64,000 bases of DNA from Gilliamella sp. wkB7 (GTDB lineage: Bacteria; Pseudomonadota; Gammaproteobacteria; Enterobacterales; Orbaceae), in contig NZ_CM004509.1 in the NCBI RefSeq assembly GCF_001693435.1, positions 1,302,001 through 1,366,000 on the forward strand, in the 5' to 3' direction. Below the pieces are notes generated by a model. It ran no database searches. It was given only the letters and a program-made list of their open reading frames with translations, and was not told where the DNA came from. A program made the position numbers and the translations under genes. Below, one piece after another: positions 39,531-49,653 of this stretch. Positions within the stretch are counted from its first letter, which is position 1. Every line of letters starts with the position of its first letter.

Positions 39531-40334
39531 ATGTTTATTAGTATGAAGATTAACTTTGATATAGATATCAGTGATGAAAGGATCCCTCAATCCATTGCTA
39601 AGAAAAAGGAAAGAGGTGTTTATTTATATGCATTTATTGCTGTGATGTCACATTTATGTATACTTACTTTATTGTTTTGTTCTACGCTATTTGTAAAAGA
39701 CATCGTTGCAGATGAAGGCGATAATTCAATTAAAGCCATCATGATTGATTTTTCTCTTGCTGCACCAGAACAATCATTAGTTGAAAATACACCTGATATT
39801 CAAGGTGCTCAAGACAGTGAAATTATTGATAACAAACCAATTGAAGAGACACCAATTGTTGAACCTGAACCTATTGAAGAAACAATACCTGACAAACCTG
39901 CAGTAACAACTGAAAAAGATATTGTTGTAAAACAAAAAGATAAACCTAAGAAAAAGCACCGTCCTGTGCAAAAAGCATCACGTCAACAAGTAAGGCAAGA
40001 AGTCATTGCTGAAAATATCTCTAATACTTCTGTTGCCCCACAAATATCTGATAGTCGTCGATACTCAGATAATCCTTCACCGATTAGTCGCAATCAACCC
40101 GAGTATCCTCGCCGAGCACTTGATATGCGGTTAGAAGGTTATGTGATAGCACTGTTTGATATAAACAGTAATGGACGTATTGAAAATATTCGGATTATAG
40201 AAGCAAAACCCAATAATATCTTTAATCGATCAGTAATTAGTGCAATGAAAATGTGGAAGTATCAACCTATTGCAGCGAAAGATCAGAAAATAAAAATTAT
40301 CTTTAATCGAGATAAATCCATTAGTTTGGGCTAA
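39531..40334 (+). CDS. tonB: Energy transducer TonB
   Basis: Periplasm-spanning protein that delivers ExbBD energy to outer-membrane receptors for iron complexes and cobalamin; 267 residues (E. coli 239). It has one membrane segment at about 33-56, a Glu/Pro-rich spacer (residues 100-125, IEETPIVEPEPIEETIPDKP), a Lys-rich stretch, and a C-terminal TonB domain from about 185 (NQPEYPRRALDMRLEGYVIA, VISAMKMWKYQP). A second ATG four codons in is an alternative start. exbB and exbD are not in the window. The upstream Fur box supports iron regulation. Confidence 0.9.
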   Translation: MFISMKINFDIDISDERIPQSIAKKKERGVYLYAFIAVMSHLCILTLLFCSTLFVKDIVADEGDNSIKAIMIDFSLAAPEQSLVENTPDIQGAQDSEIIDNKPIEETPIVEPEPIEETIPDKPAVTTEKDIVVKQKDKPKKKHRPVQKASRQQVRQEVIAENISNTSVAPQISDSRRYSDNPSPISRNQPEYPRRALDMRLEGYVIALFDINSNGRIENIRIIEAKPNNIFNRSVISAMKMWKYQPIAAKDQKIKIIFNRDKSISLG

Positions 40335-40369
40335 TTATTCGCATAATCGTTTTAAGTGACAACAACAAA

Positions 40370-40398
40370 GCCATAACCTATATCTCGAAAGTTATGGC
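40370..40398. other. Hairpin between convergent tonB and pepP
   Basis: An 8-bp perfect stem GCCATAAC / GTTATGGC with a 13-nt loop. There is no T-run on either strand; it may be a weak terminator for either gene. Confidence 0.45.
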
Positions 40399-40414
40399 AA
40401 TAGTTATCTATACT

Positions 40415-41728
40415 CTACAACTGATTGACCATCAATTTTTCAATTTGTTCAGGCTCTTTGGGAACATCCGCGGTCAAAACTTCATTACCAGATTCGGTAA
40501 TTAAAATATTATCCTCAATACGAATGCCAATACCTTTATAGCGCTCTGGTACATCAGCATCTTTATTAATATACAATCCTGGTTCGACAGTTAACACCAT
40601 TCCTGGTTCTAAAATTCGATCTCGTCCACTACCAACATCATGCACATCAATGCCAAGCCAATGCCCTAAACCATGCATATAAAACTCAAAATAGGCTTTA
40701 TTAGCAATTAGACTGTCTACATCACCTTGCATAATGCCTAACTTAACTAAACCTATCACCATCGTTCGTACGACTTGGTCATTAACGTCTTTAATGGATG
40801 TACCAGGTTTGAGAAGATGAATTGCCTGATATTGAGAAGCCAAAACGATATCATAAATCTCACGTTGTGCTTGGTTAAATTTGCCATTAATTGGAAATGT
40901 TCGAGTAATATCTCCTGCGTAGTATTGATATTCACACCCCGCATCAATCAAAACCAAATCTCCATCTTTCAACTGCCCACTATTATTTTCATAATGCAAA
41001 ATACAACCATTATTGCCACCACCAACAATGGTGTTATAAGATGGAAAGCGTGCACCATGCCAAGCAAATTCGTGTAAAATTTCAGCTTCTAATTGATATT
41101 CATACATTGAAGGCGCACATTTTTGCATTGCTCTAACATGTGCCACTGCACTAATTTTACATGCCTTACGTAATAGTTGCATCTCAAAATCCGACTTAAA
41201 CATCCGCATCTCATGCACTATCGGTCGCCAATCAATGATAGAGCTTGGTGCCACTAAATTTAATCTACCCCCTTGTCTTAAAGTCGCCTGTACTTGATTA
41301 ACAATTTTATCGGCATATTGATAAAGTTGATCAGCATGATAAATTGCAGTTTTACCATTTAATAAATCGGGCAATATGGTATCAATTTCATCAAAAAGAT
41401 AAGCTTCATCAACGAAAATTGATGTCAATGCAGCTTGCTGCCCTAAACGATATCCCGTCCATGTCTCTGCCAAAGGATCCTTTTTTCGATTGAATAATAC
41501 ATACCGCGCACTATTATCTTGTTGTTTAATCACAGCCAACACTGACTCTGGCTCAGCAAAATGGGTAAAATACCAAAAATCACTATTTTGTCGATATGGA
41601 TAATGAGTATCGTTACTTCGTGTTACTTCAGGAGCAGCGAAAAAAAGAGCAACACTATTGGGCACCATCTGCGCAAGCAACTTTTCACGACGCAAAATAA
41701 TTTCTGTTTTAATATCTGTTTTCATCAT
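40415..41728 (-). CDS. pepP: Xaa-Pro aminopeptidase
   Basis: Dinuclear-metal peptidase that removes N-terminal residues before proline; 437 residues (E. coli 441). The pita-bread fold metal ligands are seen in LVLIDAGCEYQYYAGDITRT (two Asp), HGLGHWLGIDVHD (His), LEPGMVLTVEPGLY (Glu) and GIRIEDNILITE (Glu). It follows ygfB by 37 bp, the E. coli ygfB-pepP order; ubiH and ubiI, which follow in E. coli, are missing here. Confidence 0.96.
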   Translation of the reverse strand: MMKTDIKTEIILRREKLLAQMVPNSVALFFAAPEVTRSNDTHYPYRQNSDFWYFTHFAEPESVLAVIKQQDNSARYVLFNRKKDPLAETWTGYRLGQQAALTSIFVDEAYLFDEIDTILPDLLNGKTAIYHADQLYQYADKIVNQVQATLRQGGRLNLVAPSSIIDWRPIVHEMRMFKSDFEMQLLRKACKISAVAHVRAMQKCAPSMYEYQLEAEILHEFAWHGARFPSYNTIVGGGNNGCILHYENNSGQLKDGDLVLIDAGCEYQYYAGDITRTFPINGKFNQAQREIYDIVLASQYQAIHLLKPGTSIKDVNDQVVRTMVIGLVKLGIMQGDVDSLIANKAYFEFYMHGLGHWLGIDVHDVGSGRDRILEPGMVLTVEPGLYINKDADVPERYKGIGIRIEDNILITESGNEVLTADVPKEPEQIEKLMVNQL

Positions 41729-41765
41729 TATGACGACCTTAATTAAGATTAGTTACTAGTTAATC

Positions 41766-42308
41766 TTAATGAATTGTTGGTGTTATTTCGGTTTCATTGA
41801 ATTCGTCAAAACATAACATTGATGTTATACGTACATATTCTTTAATTTCTTCAAACGCAAACTCAAGTTCTTGTTGATTTTCTTGCTCATCATAGCCCAA
41901 ATTAACAATTTGACGTAAATCATAAATAGCTTCACCCACATCACCTTTAATTCGATTAATTTTGGGTTGTACTAGCCCTATACCAAGTAAAAAATGATTT
42001 ACCCAACCAACTAAATCATCAATTTGTGCATACAAATCTTTGTCACTAAGAAACAATTGAAATTCAAAATCTTCATCTAAGAGTTGTTGCTTAGTTAACT
42101 GATAAAGTTTAGTAATTTGCTCATTCAGAGGTGCAACAACAGTTTGACCATTATTTAACATATCTTCAACTAAAGGACGCCAACTCTCATCATGGTTACC
42201 TCCGGCTAAAATACCTACGATAAAACCATGCAACTCAGCTGCTGTAATCCCTACTTTATATTGGACTAATTGACGATTAAGTTCGTCATAATTAATAGTT
42301 TCCGCCAT
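41766..42308 (-). CDS. ygfB: UPF0149 family protein YgfB
   Basis: A 180-residue soluble acidic helical protein (E. coli YgfB 192). The core LAGWVNHFLLGLG-like LVGWVNHFLLGIGLVQPKIN, the DVGEAIYDLRQIVNLGYDE segment and the acidic EENQQELEFAFEEIKEYVRI-like end are diagnostic. Function is not settled; in Pseudomonas a homologue affects ampDh3 expression. It forms an operon with pepP. Confidence 0.93.
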   Translation of the reverse strand: MAETINYDELNRQLVQYKVGITAAELHGFIVGILAGGNHDESWRPLVEDMLNNGQTVVAPLNEQITKLYQLTKQQLLDEDFEFQLFLSDKDLYAQIDDLVGWVNHFLLGIGLVQPKINRIKGDVGEAIYDLRQIVNLGYDEQENQQELEFAFEEIKEYVRITSMLCFDEFNETEITPTIH

Positions 42309-42431
42309 TATGTCACCTTGATGTTGTCATATCACAAAAAATGCATTTCTGCACTTTTCACAAATTTAGTATATAATTCTAAGCTTGCTATAAATAATAA
42401 ACAGGTTACTGAGCTTTATAAAGGAATTATT

Positions 42432-42785
42432 TTGAAGTTATTAAGATTAATCGTGAAATTGCCTCTACTACTATCTTTTTATGCAGTTTTAGCTATATCA
42501 TTAACCGCTTGTGGTTCATTAGTTTCAAATAATGGCGTGATTATCCTTAATGTGCAAGATAAGATAAACACTTATGTAACCAGTCAAAATTTACCTAAAA
42601 CTTATAAATTAGGTAATGGTGAGCAAGAACTGCAACGATTTGAAACATTCTGTCGTAAAGAAATTAGAACCTCACAACTTGATGGTAGTGAAGAAATCGT
42701 TTTTGAGAATATCAAACATGGTATTCATGGGCAGGTAGAATTTAGAAAATGTAGTGATAAAATCACTCGAATTTACCGATACTGA
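42432..42785 (+). CDS. Small lipoprotein of unknown family, TTG start
   Basis: A 117-residue predicted lipoprotein. After a TTG start (42432), with AAGGAA 5 bp upstream, it has a basic start KLLRLIVKLP, a hydrophobic stretch and the lipobox LTAC at 24-27 (mature Cys27). The mature part includes a short beta-like VIILNVQDKINTYV and ends with FENIKHGIHG, VEFRKCSDKITRIYRY; two more Cys occur in it. The frame stays open far upstream, but no ribosome site supports that and it would put the lipobox inside the protein. A TATAAT-like box lies about 60 bp upstream. I do not recognise the family. Confidence 0.7.
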   Translation: MKLLRLIVKLPLLLSFYAVLAISLTACGSLVSNNGVIILNVQDKINTYVTSQNLPKTYKLGNGEQELQRFETFCRKEIRTSQLDGSEEIVFENIKHGIHGQVEFRKCSDKITRIYRY

Positions 42786-42924
42786 TAAAATCTAGCTATC
42801 TCTATAAATTATGGCTAATAATATTTAATGAATGTCAAAGATCTATGAAATCTTACTAGCCTTTCATGCAGTTTTTATTTATATTGGTTGCTGAAAAGAA
42901 AATATTTTTAGGAGCAAAAATAAT

Positions 42925-43182
42925 ATGTATAAACAAGATGTAACAATTACGGCATCAAATGGTCTTCATACCCGTCCTGCGGCGCAATTTGTCAAAGAAG
43001 CCAAAAATTTTAATGCTGAAATTACCGTTACTTCAAATGGTAAAAGTGCAAGTGCCAAAAGTTTATTTAAATTACAAACTTTAGGTTTAACACAAGGAAC
43101 AACGATTACTATTTCAGCTGAAGGCGAAGATGAAAAAGAAGCAGTACAACATCTTGTAAAACTAATTCCAGAATTAGAATAA
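42925..43182 (+). CDS. ptsH: Phosphocarrier protein HPr
   Basis: An 85-residue shuttle of phosphate from EI to sugar-specific EIIA domains. The phosphorylated His15 is in [18 protein letters not shown] and the Ser46 region is [17 protein letters not shown]. Same length as E. coli. TAGGAGC precedes the ATG. It is the first gene of ptsH-ptsI-crr. Confidence 0.98.
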   Translation: MYKQDVTITASNGLHTRPAAQFVKEAKNFNAEITVTSNGKSASAKSLFKLQTLGLTQGTTITISAEGEDEKEAVQHLVKLIPELE

Positions 43183-43233
43183 TAACTCCAAATTAGCTAT
43201 GAACAGTTTTAAAATTGAATAAGGATTAAATTT

Positions 43234-44961
43234 ATGGTATCAGGTATACTTGTTTCCCCCGGTATCGCTTTTGCAAAAGCGCTATTATTAAAAGAAGAGC
43301 CTATTGTTATTAGTAATAGACAAATTCTTGATAACAAAATTGACGCTGAAATTGAACGCTTCAAAGAAGCTCGAGAAAAATCAAGTGAGCAATTACATGC
43401 AATCATGGAGCGAGCAAAATCTACATTAGGTGAAGATAAAGCAGCAATATTTGAAGGTCATATCATGCTTCTTGAAGATGAAGATCTTGAACAAGAAGTT
43501 ATTTCACGTATTCAAACTAAACATTCTACCGCTGATGCCGCAGTTCAATCCGTTTTTGAAACTCAAGCTAAAGAACTCGAAAATTTAGATGATGAATATT
43601 TAAAAGAACGTGCAGCCGATATTCGCGACATCGGTAAACGCTTACTTAAAAATATTTTAGGTATTGAAATTGTTGATTTAAGTGCTATTAGTCAACCATG
43701 TATTTTAGTCGCAACAGATTTAACACCATCTGAAACCGCTCAGTTAAATTTAGACATGGTATTAGGCTTTATTACTGATGCTGGAGGACGAACATCACAT
43801 ACATCAATTATGGCTCGTTCATTAGAAATTCCAGCCATTGTAGGTACATCTAATGCAACCCAAGAAATAAAACAAGGTGATTTTGTTATTTTAGATGCAA
43901 TTAATAATGCTATCTATATCAATCCAGATCACACCACCCAAGAAAAATTAAAACAAGTTCAAGCAAAATTTATTAGCGATAAAGAAGAACTCGCAAAATT
44001 AAAAGACTTACCAGCTGTAACGCTTGATGGGCACCAAGTCGAAATTTGTGGCAATATAGGTACTGTGCGTGATATTGCTGGTGCAGAACGCAACGGTTAT
44101 GAAGGTGTCGGCTTATACCGTACCGAATTCTTATTTATGGATCGCGATGCTTATCCTGATGAAGAAGAACAATTTAAAGCTTACAAAGAAGTGGCTGAAT
44201 CAACTCATGGTTTATCAGTAATTGTACGCACAATGGATATTGGTGGTGATAAAGATGTACCTTATATGCATTTACCAAAAGAGGAAAATCCATTTTTAGG
44301 CTGGCGTGCAATTCGCATTTGTTTAGATCGTAAAGAAGTATTGCATGCCCAATTACGTGCAATCTTACGTGCATCTGCATTTGGTAAATTACGTATTATG
44401 TTCCCAATGATTATTTCAGTAGAAGAAATTCGCATATTAAAATCTGAAATCAATATTCTTAAAGAACAATTAACGACTGAAGGCAAAGCATTTGATAAAA
44501 ATATCGAAATTGGTGTAATGATTGAAACCCCAGCAGCAGCAGTGATTGCACATCACTTAGCCAAAGAAGTAGATTTTTTTAGTATCGGAACTAATGATTT
44601 AACTCAATATACACTTGCTGTTGACCGTGGTAATGAATTGATTTCTCATCTTTACAACCCATTATCACCTTCTGTATTAACATTGATTAAAAATGTTATT
44701 GATGCATCGCATAAAGAAGGTAAATGGACTGGTATGTGTGGTGAGCTTGCTGGCGATGAACGCGCAACAATTTTATTATTAGGTATGGGTCTTGATGAAT
44801 TTAGTATGAGTGCAGTATCAATTCCAAAAATTAAAAAATTGATTCGCAATACTAATTTTGAAGAGGCGAAGAAGTTTGCTGATACAGTATTACAAAAAGC
44901 AACAGCCAAAGAAATTATTGACTTAATTGAAAATTATACCGCTGAAAAGCAAATTTGTTAG
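43234..44961 (+). CDS. ptsI: PTS enzyme I
   Basis: Phosphoenolpyruvate-protein phosphotransferase that starts the sugar PTS cascade; 575 residues, as in E. coli. The active His (about 190) lies in [20 protein letters not shown]; the PEP-binding domain shows [27 protein letters not shown] and the catalytic Cys in [10 protein letters not shown]. It starts 51 bp after ptsH and ends 9 bp before crr, a canonical operon. Confidence 0.98.
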   Translation: MVSGILVSPGIAFAKALLLKEEPIVISNRQILDNKIDAEIERFKEAREKSSEQLHAIMERAKSTLGEDKAAIFEGHIMLLEDEDLEQEVISRIQTKHSTADAAVQSVFETQAKELENLDDEYLKERAADIRDIGKRLLKNILGIEIVDLSAISQPCILVATDLTPSETAQLNLDMVLGFITDAGGRTSHTSIMARSLEIPAIVGTSNATQEIKQGDFVILDAINNAIYINPDHTTQEKLKQVQAKFISDKEELAKLKDLPAVTLDGHQVEICGNIGTVRDIAGAERNGYEGVGLYRTEFLFMDRDAYPDEEEQFKAYKEVAESTHGLSVIVRTMDIGGDKDVPYMHLPKEENPFLGWRAIRICLDRKEVLHAQLRAILRASAFGKLRIMFPMIISVEEIRILKSEINILKEQLTTEGKAFDKNIEIGVMIETPAAAVIAHHLAKEVDFFSIGTNDLTQYTLAVDRGNELISHLYNPLSPSVLTLIKNVIDASHKEGKWTGMCGELAGDERATILLLGMGLDEFSMSAVSIPKIKKLIRNTNFEEAKKFADTVLQKATAKEIIDLIENYTAEKQIC

Positions 44962-44970
44962 GAGACAATG

Positions 44971-45474
44971 ATGGGTCTATTCGATAAAATCAAGCAATTA
45001 GTATCCGATGATAATAAAAATAGCATCGAGATTATTGCACCTTTAAGTGGCGAAATAGTCAAAATCGAAGATGTACCAGATGTGGTTTTTGCTGAAAAAA
45101 TCGTTGGTGATGGTGTTGCAATTAAACCTTCTGGTAATAAAATTGTTGCGCCTTTAAATGGTAAAATTGGCAAAATCTTCGAAACCAATCACGCTTTTGC
45201 AATTGAGTCAGATGAAGGAATTGAGCTTTTTGTTCACTTTGGAATTGACACAGTAGAGCTAAAAGGTGAAGGCTTTAAGCGAATTGCCGAAGAAGGTCAA
45301 CAAGTAAAAGTAGGTGATACAATCATTGAAATCGATCTGCCATTACTTGAAAGTAAAGCTAAATCAGTGTTAACACCAGTAGTTATTTCTAATATGGAAA
45401 CAGTCGTAGAATTAACTAAACTTTCTGGTTCTGTTGAAGCAGGTAAAACACCAATAATGCGTGTGAAAAAATAA
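44971..45474 (+). CDS. crr: PTS glucose-specific EIIA component
   Basis: A 167-residue phosphocarrier (E. coli 169) that passes phosphate to glucose EIICB and signals sugar status to adenylate cyclase and permeases. The two active-site His residues are in [10 protein letters not shown] and [13 protein letters not shown]. The second of two adjacent ATGs (44971) is taken as the start because its distance to AGGAG is better. It ends at a strong terminator. Confidence 0.96.
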   Translation: MGLFDKIKQLVSDDNKNSIEIIAPLSGEIVKIEDVPDVVFAEKIVGDGVAIKPSGNKIVAPLNGKIGKIFETNHAFAIESDEGIELFVHFGIDTVELKGEGFKRIAEEGQQVKVGDTIIEIDLPLLESKAKSVLTPVVISNMETVVELTKLSGSVEAGKTPIMRVKK

Positions 45475-45496
45475 TTTTTTCACTTAAACTAATTAT

Positions 45497-45530
45497 AAAA
45501 AACCTTCAGCCTAAACTGAAGGTTTTTTAT
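45497..45530 (+). terminator. Terminator of ptsHI-crr
   Basis: A perfect 13-bp stem AAAAAACCTTCAG / CTGAAGGTTTTTT with a 6-nt loop. It lies between convergent crr and pgi and could also serve pgi. Confidence 0.9.
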
Positions 45531-45562
45531 TTTAGCTAAACAAATTTAATCTTTTAAATTTC

Positions 45563-47212
45563 TTAACGCCATTTCTTATATTGATTAATTAGATTATTAG
45601 TTGAATCATCATGAGAAGTAACAGGTTTATCATCTGCCAATTCAGGTAAAATGCGACCAGCTAATTGCTTACCAAGCTCTACACCCCATTGATCGAAACT
45701 AAAGATATTAAGAATAATACCTTGTGTAAAAATCTTATGTTCATACATAGCCACTAATGCTCCAAGAGTATAAGGTGTTATTTTTTTCACGAGAATCGAA
45801 TTTGTTGGTTTATTACCCTCAAAAACTTTAAACGGTACAATTGATTTAACATCATCAAGTGTTTTACCTGCTGCAAGGAATTCTTGCTCAACTTGCTCAG
45901 CAGTTTTACCAAACGCTAAAGCTTCGGTTTGCGCAAAAAAGTTAGACAGTAATTTCGGATGGTGATCACCTACCGGATTATGGCTGATTGCTGGTGCAAT
46001 AAAATCACATGGAATTAATTTAGTACCTTGATGAATTAATTGATAAAATGCGTGTTGACCATTAGTCCCAGGTTCTCCCCAAATAATTGGGCCTGTTGTA
46101 TAAGACGTTTTATACCCATTACGATCAACACTCTTACCGTTTGATTCCATATTTCCTTGTTGAAAATAAGCTGCAAATCGATGCATATACTGATCATACG
46201 GTAAAATTGCTTCAGTTTCTGCTCCACAGAAATTGTTATACCAAATACCAATTAACGCTAGTAATGCTGGAATATTTTTCTCGATTGGCGCGCTTTGGAA
46301 GTGTTTATCCATAGCATGACCGCCAGCTAAAAACTCTTTGAAGTTGTCAAAACCAATCGATAAAACAATTGATAAGCCAATTGCAGACCAAGATGAATAA
46401 CGACCGCCAACCCAATCCCAAAATTCAAACATATTGGTGGTATCAATACCAAATTTTTCGACCTCTTTAGCATTGGTTGAAAGTGCTACAAAATGCAAAG
46501 CAACGGCTTTATCATCTTTGGCAGAATCAAGTAACCATTTACGAGCAGTCTGCGCATTTGTCATAGTTTCTTGTGTGGTAAACGTTTTAGATGCCACTAA
46601 GAATAAAGTAGTTTCAGGATTTAAACCTTTAAGCGCTTCAACAATATGAGTACCATCGACATTCGAAACAAAATGCATTGTTAGATGATTTTTATAAGGA
46701 CGTAATGCTTCGGTAATCATATGAGGACCAAGATCTGAACCGCCAATACCAATATTAACTACATCGGTAATTGCTTTACCCGTATAACCTTTCCATTCTC
46801 CGCTAATGATCTTTTTACTAAACGATTCCATCTTAGCCAATACTGCGTTAACATCATCCATCACATTCTTACCATCAACATAAATCGGAGTATTTGAAAC
46901 ATTACGCAGCGCAACATGTAATACAGCGCGGTTTTCTGTACGATTAATTTTCTCACCGCTATACATGGCATTAATGGCACCATTTAAATCACATTCATTA
47001 GCGAGTTTATAAAGTACCTCTAAAGTTTCTTTTGTCACTCTATTTTTTGACAAATCAACCAAAAACTCATCTTCAAAAGGAATACTTAGTTTTTCAACAC
47101 GCTTAGGCTCATCTTTTAATATTTGGGCAATTGTTTTTCCATGATGCTTTTCATAACTAGCTTGAAGAGATTTCCAAGAAGAAGTGGTAGTTGGATCAAT
47201 TGACTTTAACAT
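45563..47212 (-). CDS. pgi: Glucose-6-phosphate isomerase
   Basis: Interconverts glucose-6-phosphate and fructose-6-phosphate; 549 residues exactly as in E. coli. [72 protein letters not shown] and the C-terminal Lys region [14 protein letters not shown] are intact. The ATG at 47212 (AAGGAA 5 bp upstream) is taken; the frame runs 21 codons further without support. It is preceded by a long decayed region. Confidence 0.97.
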   Translation of the reverse strand: MLKSIDPTTTSSWKSLQASYEKHHGKTIAQILKDEPKRVEKLSIPFEDEFLVDLSKNRVTKETLEVLYKLANECDLNGAINAMYSGEKINRTENRAVLHVALRNVSNTPIYVDGKNVMDDVNAVLAKMESFSKKIISGEWKGYTGKAITDVVNIGIGGSDLGPHMITEALRPYKNHLTMHFVSNVDGTHIVEALKGLNPETTLFLVASKTFTTQETMTNAQTARKWLLDSAKDDKAVALHFVALSTNAKEVEKFGIDTTNMFEFWDWVGGRYSSWSAIGLSIVLSIGFDNFKEFLAGGHAMDKHFQSAPIEKNIPALLALIGIWYNNFCGAETEAILPYDQYMHRFAAYFQQGNMESNGKSVDRNGYKTSYTTGPIIWGEPGTNGQHAFYQLIHQGTKLIPCDFIAPAISHNPVGDHHPKLLSNFFAQTEALAFGKTAEQVEQEFLAAGKTLDDVKSIVPFKVFEGNKPTNSILVKKITPYTLGALVAMYEHKIFTQGIILNIFSFDQWGVELGKQLAGRILPELADDKPVTSHDDSTNNLINQYKKWR

Positions 47213-48503
47213 ATTTAATTCCTTAATTAATATAGTACTGCTATCCATAATATAACTATGCCTAACATGATGCAAGATAAGGATTTTATCTTTTGTTTTT
47301 TACAATTGATAAAATTTTATCCTTAGCTTTTTAAATTGATTGATTTCATAATTTTCGTTTAATGGATGCATGTTTAAAATACTAATAAGCGAAAAAAGAG
47401 TTAAAATAAGGCGACAAAATCGGTAATTTCTTATTACCTGTAAGTCTACAGTCAGAAAAACTACTTATTTTCGGCAAAATAAATATCAAAAAAATACTCT
47501 AAATCCAAATTTATTGAATATAAGAATTAGATATTTTCATAACTTATTATGTATTAAATAAAATAAATGTATTATTGCCAAATTAGTTCCCGGTAAATGA
47601 ATCCATTTATGCTCATGAAATTCCCATTTAATAACGCATCGATAATTATTAATCAATAACCTTAATTTATTAATTTTTCTTATGATCCGTTGTCAAACCC
47701 AATGCAACAAATGGAGCAATATTTGAATAATCTTTTTTTCTAATTGATTATTTATTTTTATCTCTAAATATTGTTGTCCATAATACCTCTATTCTAGAGA
47801 GCTAATCTATTCTATTATGTAAATTTCCTTCTGGATTAAGTATTTTATATGTAGACATTTTATTTACTCCTTTAAAAAAATATAATTTATCAGAAATTAT
47901 AATTCTATCAGCGTTGATTGCTTTAATGTGTTTTTCCTAATCTCCTTTTGGTATCGGTTGCTATGTAAACGTGAGTCATAAATGCATTTACTATTAGTGT
48001 AAGCTCAGTAAATAAATTTTTGATTTAAAATATGAAATAATGTAAAGAGTTTATTCGGTAAGTTTTCTACATTAAAATCTTTCTGGTTCTTTTTATTTAT
48101 AAAAACAGTTCTTGTTCACGTATTTTATTTTCTAGTTATATTGCCTAGTTCGTTTCATAAGTTAACACCACCAAATCAAATAATAGCGCTCTACCTGTAG
48201 TGAACGCTTTTTTAAGGTTTGGGTAACTTTGGCATTATCATGACGATAGCCATAATAAAAATCTAGCTTATATAGCATTACATTGATCTTATTTTTATTT
48301 CCTATACTACAAAATCAATAATAGATTGAAGAATATCTATATTTTATAATTTTATTTATCTATTAAATAGTTTTCTTTTTTATTTTACGTTCACAAGTGA
48401 ACGGCATATTTTATTTACAAATTTTTAGTTATTTTCCATAATCGATATTTAATCGATATTCTCCACATCTATATACAAACAAGCTTTGTAAATTAACTTT
48501 CTT
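47213..48503 (-). pseudogene. 1.3-kb decayed region between metA and pgi with coding remnants
   Basis: No intact gene is present, but the minus strand has protein-like pieces in changing frames. At 48162-48278: MLYKLDFYYGYRHDNAKVTQ followed by TLKKRSLQVE. At about 47900-48000: CIYDSRLHSNRYQKEIRKNT in one frame. At 47802-47858, behind a strong AAAGGAG site: MSTYKILNPEGNLHNRID, then a stop. Further down: NIAPFVALGLTTDHKKN and KWEFHEHKWIHLPGTNLA. At least two former genes seem to have decayed here. The families were not recognised. The pgi promoter must also lie in the last part. Confidence 0.5.
48388..48403. repeat. Palindrome downstream of metA
   Basis: CGTTCAC-AA-GTGAACG, a perfect 7-bp arm palindrome, about 100 bp after the metA stop. 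The word GTTCAC or its complement also occurs at about 48115 and 48200. No T-run; possibly a protein-binding site or a remnant of a lost element. Confidence 0.4.
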
Positions 48504-49436
48504 TTAATCATCTACCGTCATATTACGTGTTGTTAAATCATATGGTGTTAATTGATAGACGTAATAGTTAAGCCAATTACTAAATAGTAAATAGGCATGA
48601 CTGCGCCATGTGGCTTTAGGGGTCAGATTTGGATTATTATCAGGAAAATAATTTTCTGGAATATTGGGGTCTATACCGGCTTTAATATCACGAAAATATT
48701 CATTGGCTAAGGTGAAAGAGTCGTATTCTGGATGCCCTGTTACAAATGCCATGCGTTTATCTGCCGTGGTCATTAGATAAGGTCCTGTAATATCGGACTC
48801 GGCTAAAATTGTTAAATCGGTGTAATTTATGATTTTATCTTTGGGAAAATCAGCATTACGTGAATGCGGTGCTAAAAAGGTATCGTCAAATCCTCGAGAT
48901 AAAATCGCATTCGGCTTAATAATGTGATGTTGATAAACGCCTGATAATTTCTGGCTACGAGTAAATTTTGGCAAATCATACAAAACGTTTAAAGCAGCCT
49001 GCACAGCCCAACAAACAAACATTGTTGAAGTTACATGTTCTTTTGCCCAAGTAATAATTTCAGCTAATTTAGGCCAATAAACCACATCAGAGAAAGGTAC
49101 TTTTCCTAATGGTGCTCCCGTTATAATAAGTCCATCAAAATTCTGATGTCGAATATCATCAAAATCACAATAAAAGCTATTTAAATGTTCCATTGGTGTA
49201 TTTTTTGATTCGCGCTGATCAATACGTAATAATTGAACATTCACTTGTAAAGGTGAATTCGATAAAAGTCGAAAAAATTGATTTTCAGTCTCGATTTTTT
49301 TAGGCATTAAATTGAGAAAGAGAAGCTTAAGAGGTCTAATTTCTTGGGTTTTTGCACGCGATGAAGTCATAATAAATACATTTTCATTGCGTAATACATC
49401 AACAGCGGGCAATGAGTCTGGAATACAAATAGGCAT
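48504..49436 (-). CDS. metA: Homoserine O-succinyltransferase
   Basis: Activates homoserine for methionine synthesis; 310 residues (E. coli 309). The catalytic Cys is in [13 protein letters not shown] (about 142) and His/Glu in [11 protein letters not shown] (about 235/237). The specificity position after ITGAPL is Gly ([13 protein letters not shown]), as in succinyl-CoA enzymes, whereas acetyl-CoA enzymes have Glu there, so succinyl-CoA use is inferred. A MetJ-type operator lies in the upstream region. Confidence 0.95.
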   Translation of the reverse strand: MPICIPDSLPAVDVLRNENVFIMTSSRAKTQEIRPLKLLFLNLMPKKIETENQFFRLLSNSPLQVNVQLLRIDQRESKNTPMEHLNSFYCDFDDIRHQNFDGLIITGAPLGKVPFSDVVYWPKLAEIITWAKEHVTSTMFVCWAVQAALNVLYDLPKFTRSQKLSGVYQHHIIKPNAILSRGFDDTFLAPHSRNADFPKDKIINYTDLTILAESDITGPYLMTTADKRMAFVTGHPEYDSFTLANEYFRDIKAGIDPNIPENYFPDNNPNLTPKATWRSHAYLLFSNWLNYYVYQLTPYDLTTRNMTVDD

Positions 49437-49481
49437 AACAACAGCTCCTAAAATAATCAGTTATTTTTGAACAGTTAAAAT

Positions 49482-49505
49482 AGACGTCTAGATATCTGTA
49501 TAGCT
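49482..49505 (-). promoter_or_regulatory. MetJ operator (tandem met boxes) upstream of metA
   Basis: Three adjacent 8-bp units: AGACGTCT (perfect consensus), AGATATCT (6 of 8) and GTATAGCT (weaker), starting 46 bp upstream of the metA ATG. MetJ with S-adenosylmethionine binds tandem met boxes in enterobacteria, so methionine repression of metA is expected. Confidence 0.8.
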
Positions 49506-49653
49506 AAATATAGTGGGTTTTATAATATTTGTCGAGATTTTTATTGAACAATAATAGAAATAAGATTTAAAAAATCAGTATAGTAGCAAATTCAATAGGA
49601 GATAATGCTTTGAATGATTATCACAGTAAAAAGGGTGTTGGAGTCATTAAACC

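Noticed and set aside
42270..42431. Upstream extension of the small lipoprotein gene to an ATG at 42270
   Set aside because: It would place the lipobox 80 residues into the protein and overlaps the ygfB start; the TTG at 42432 has a proper ribosome site.
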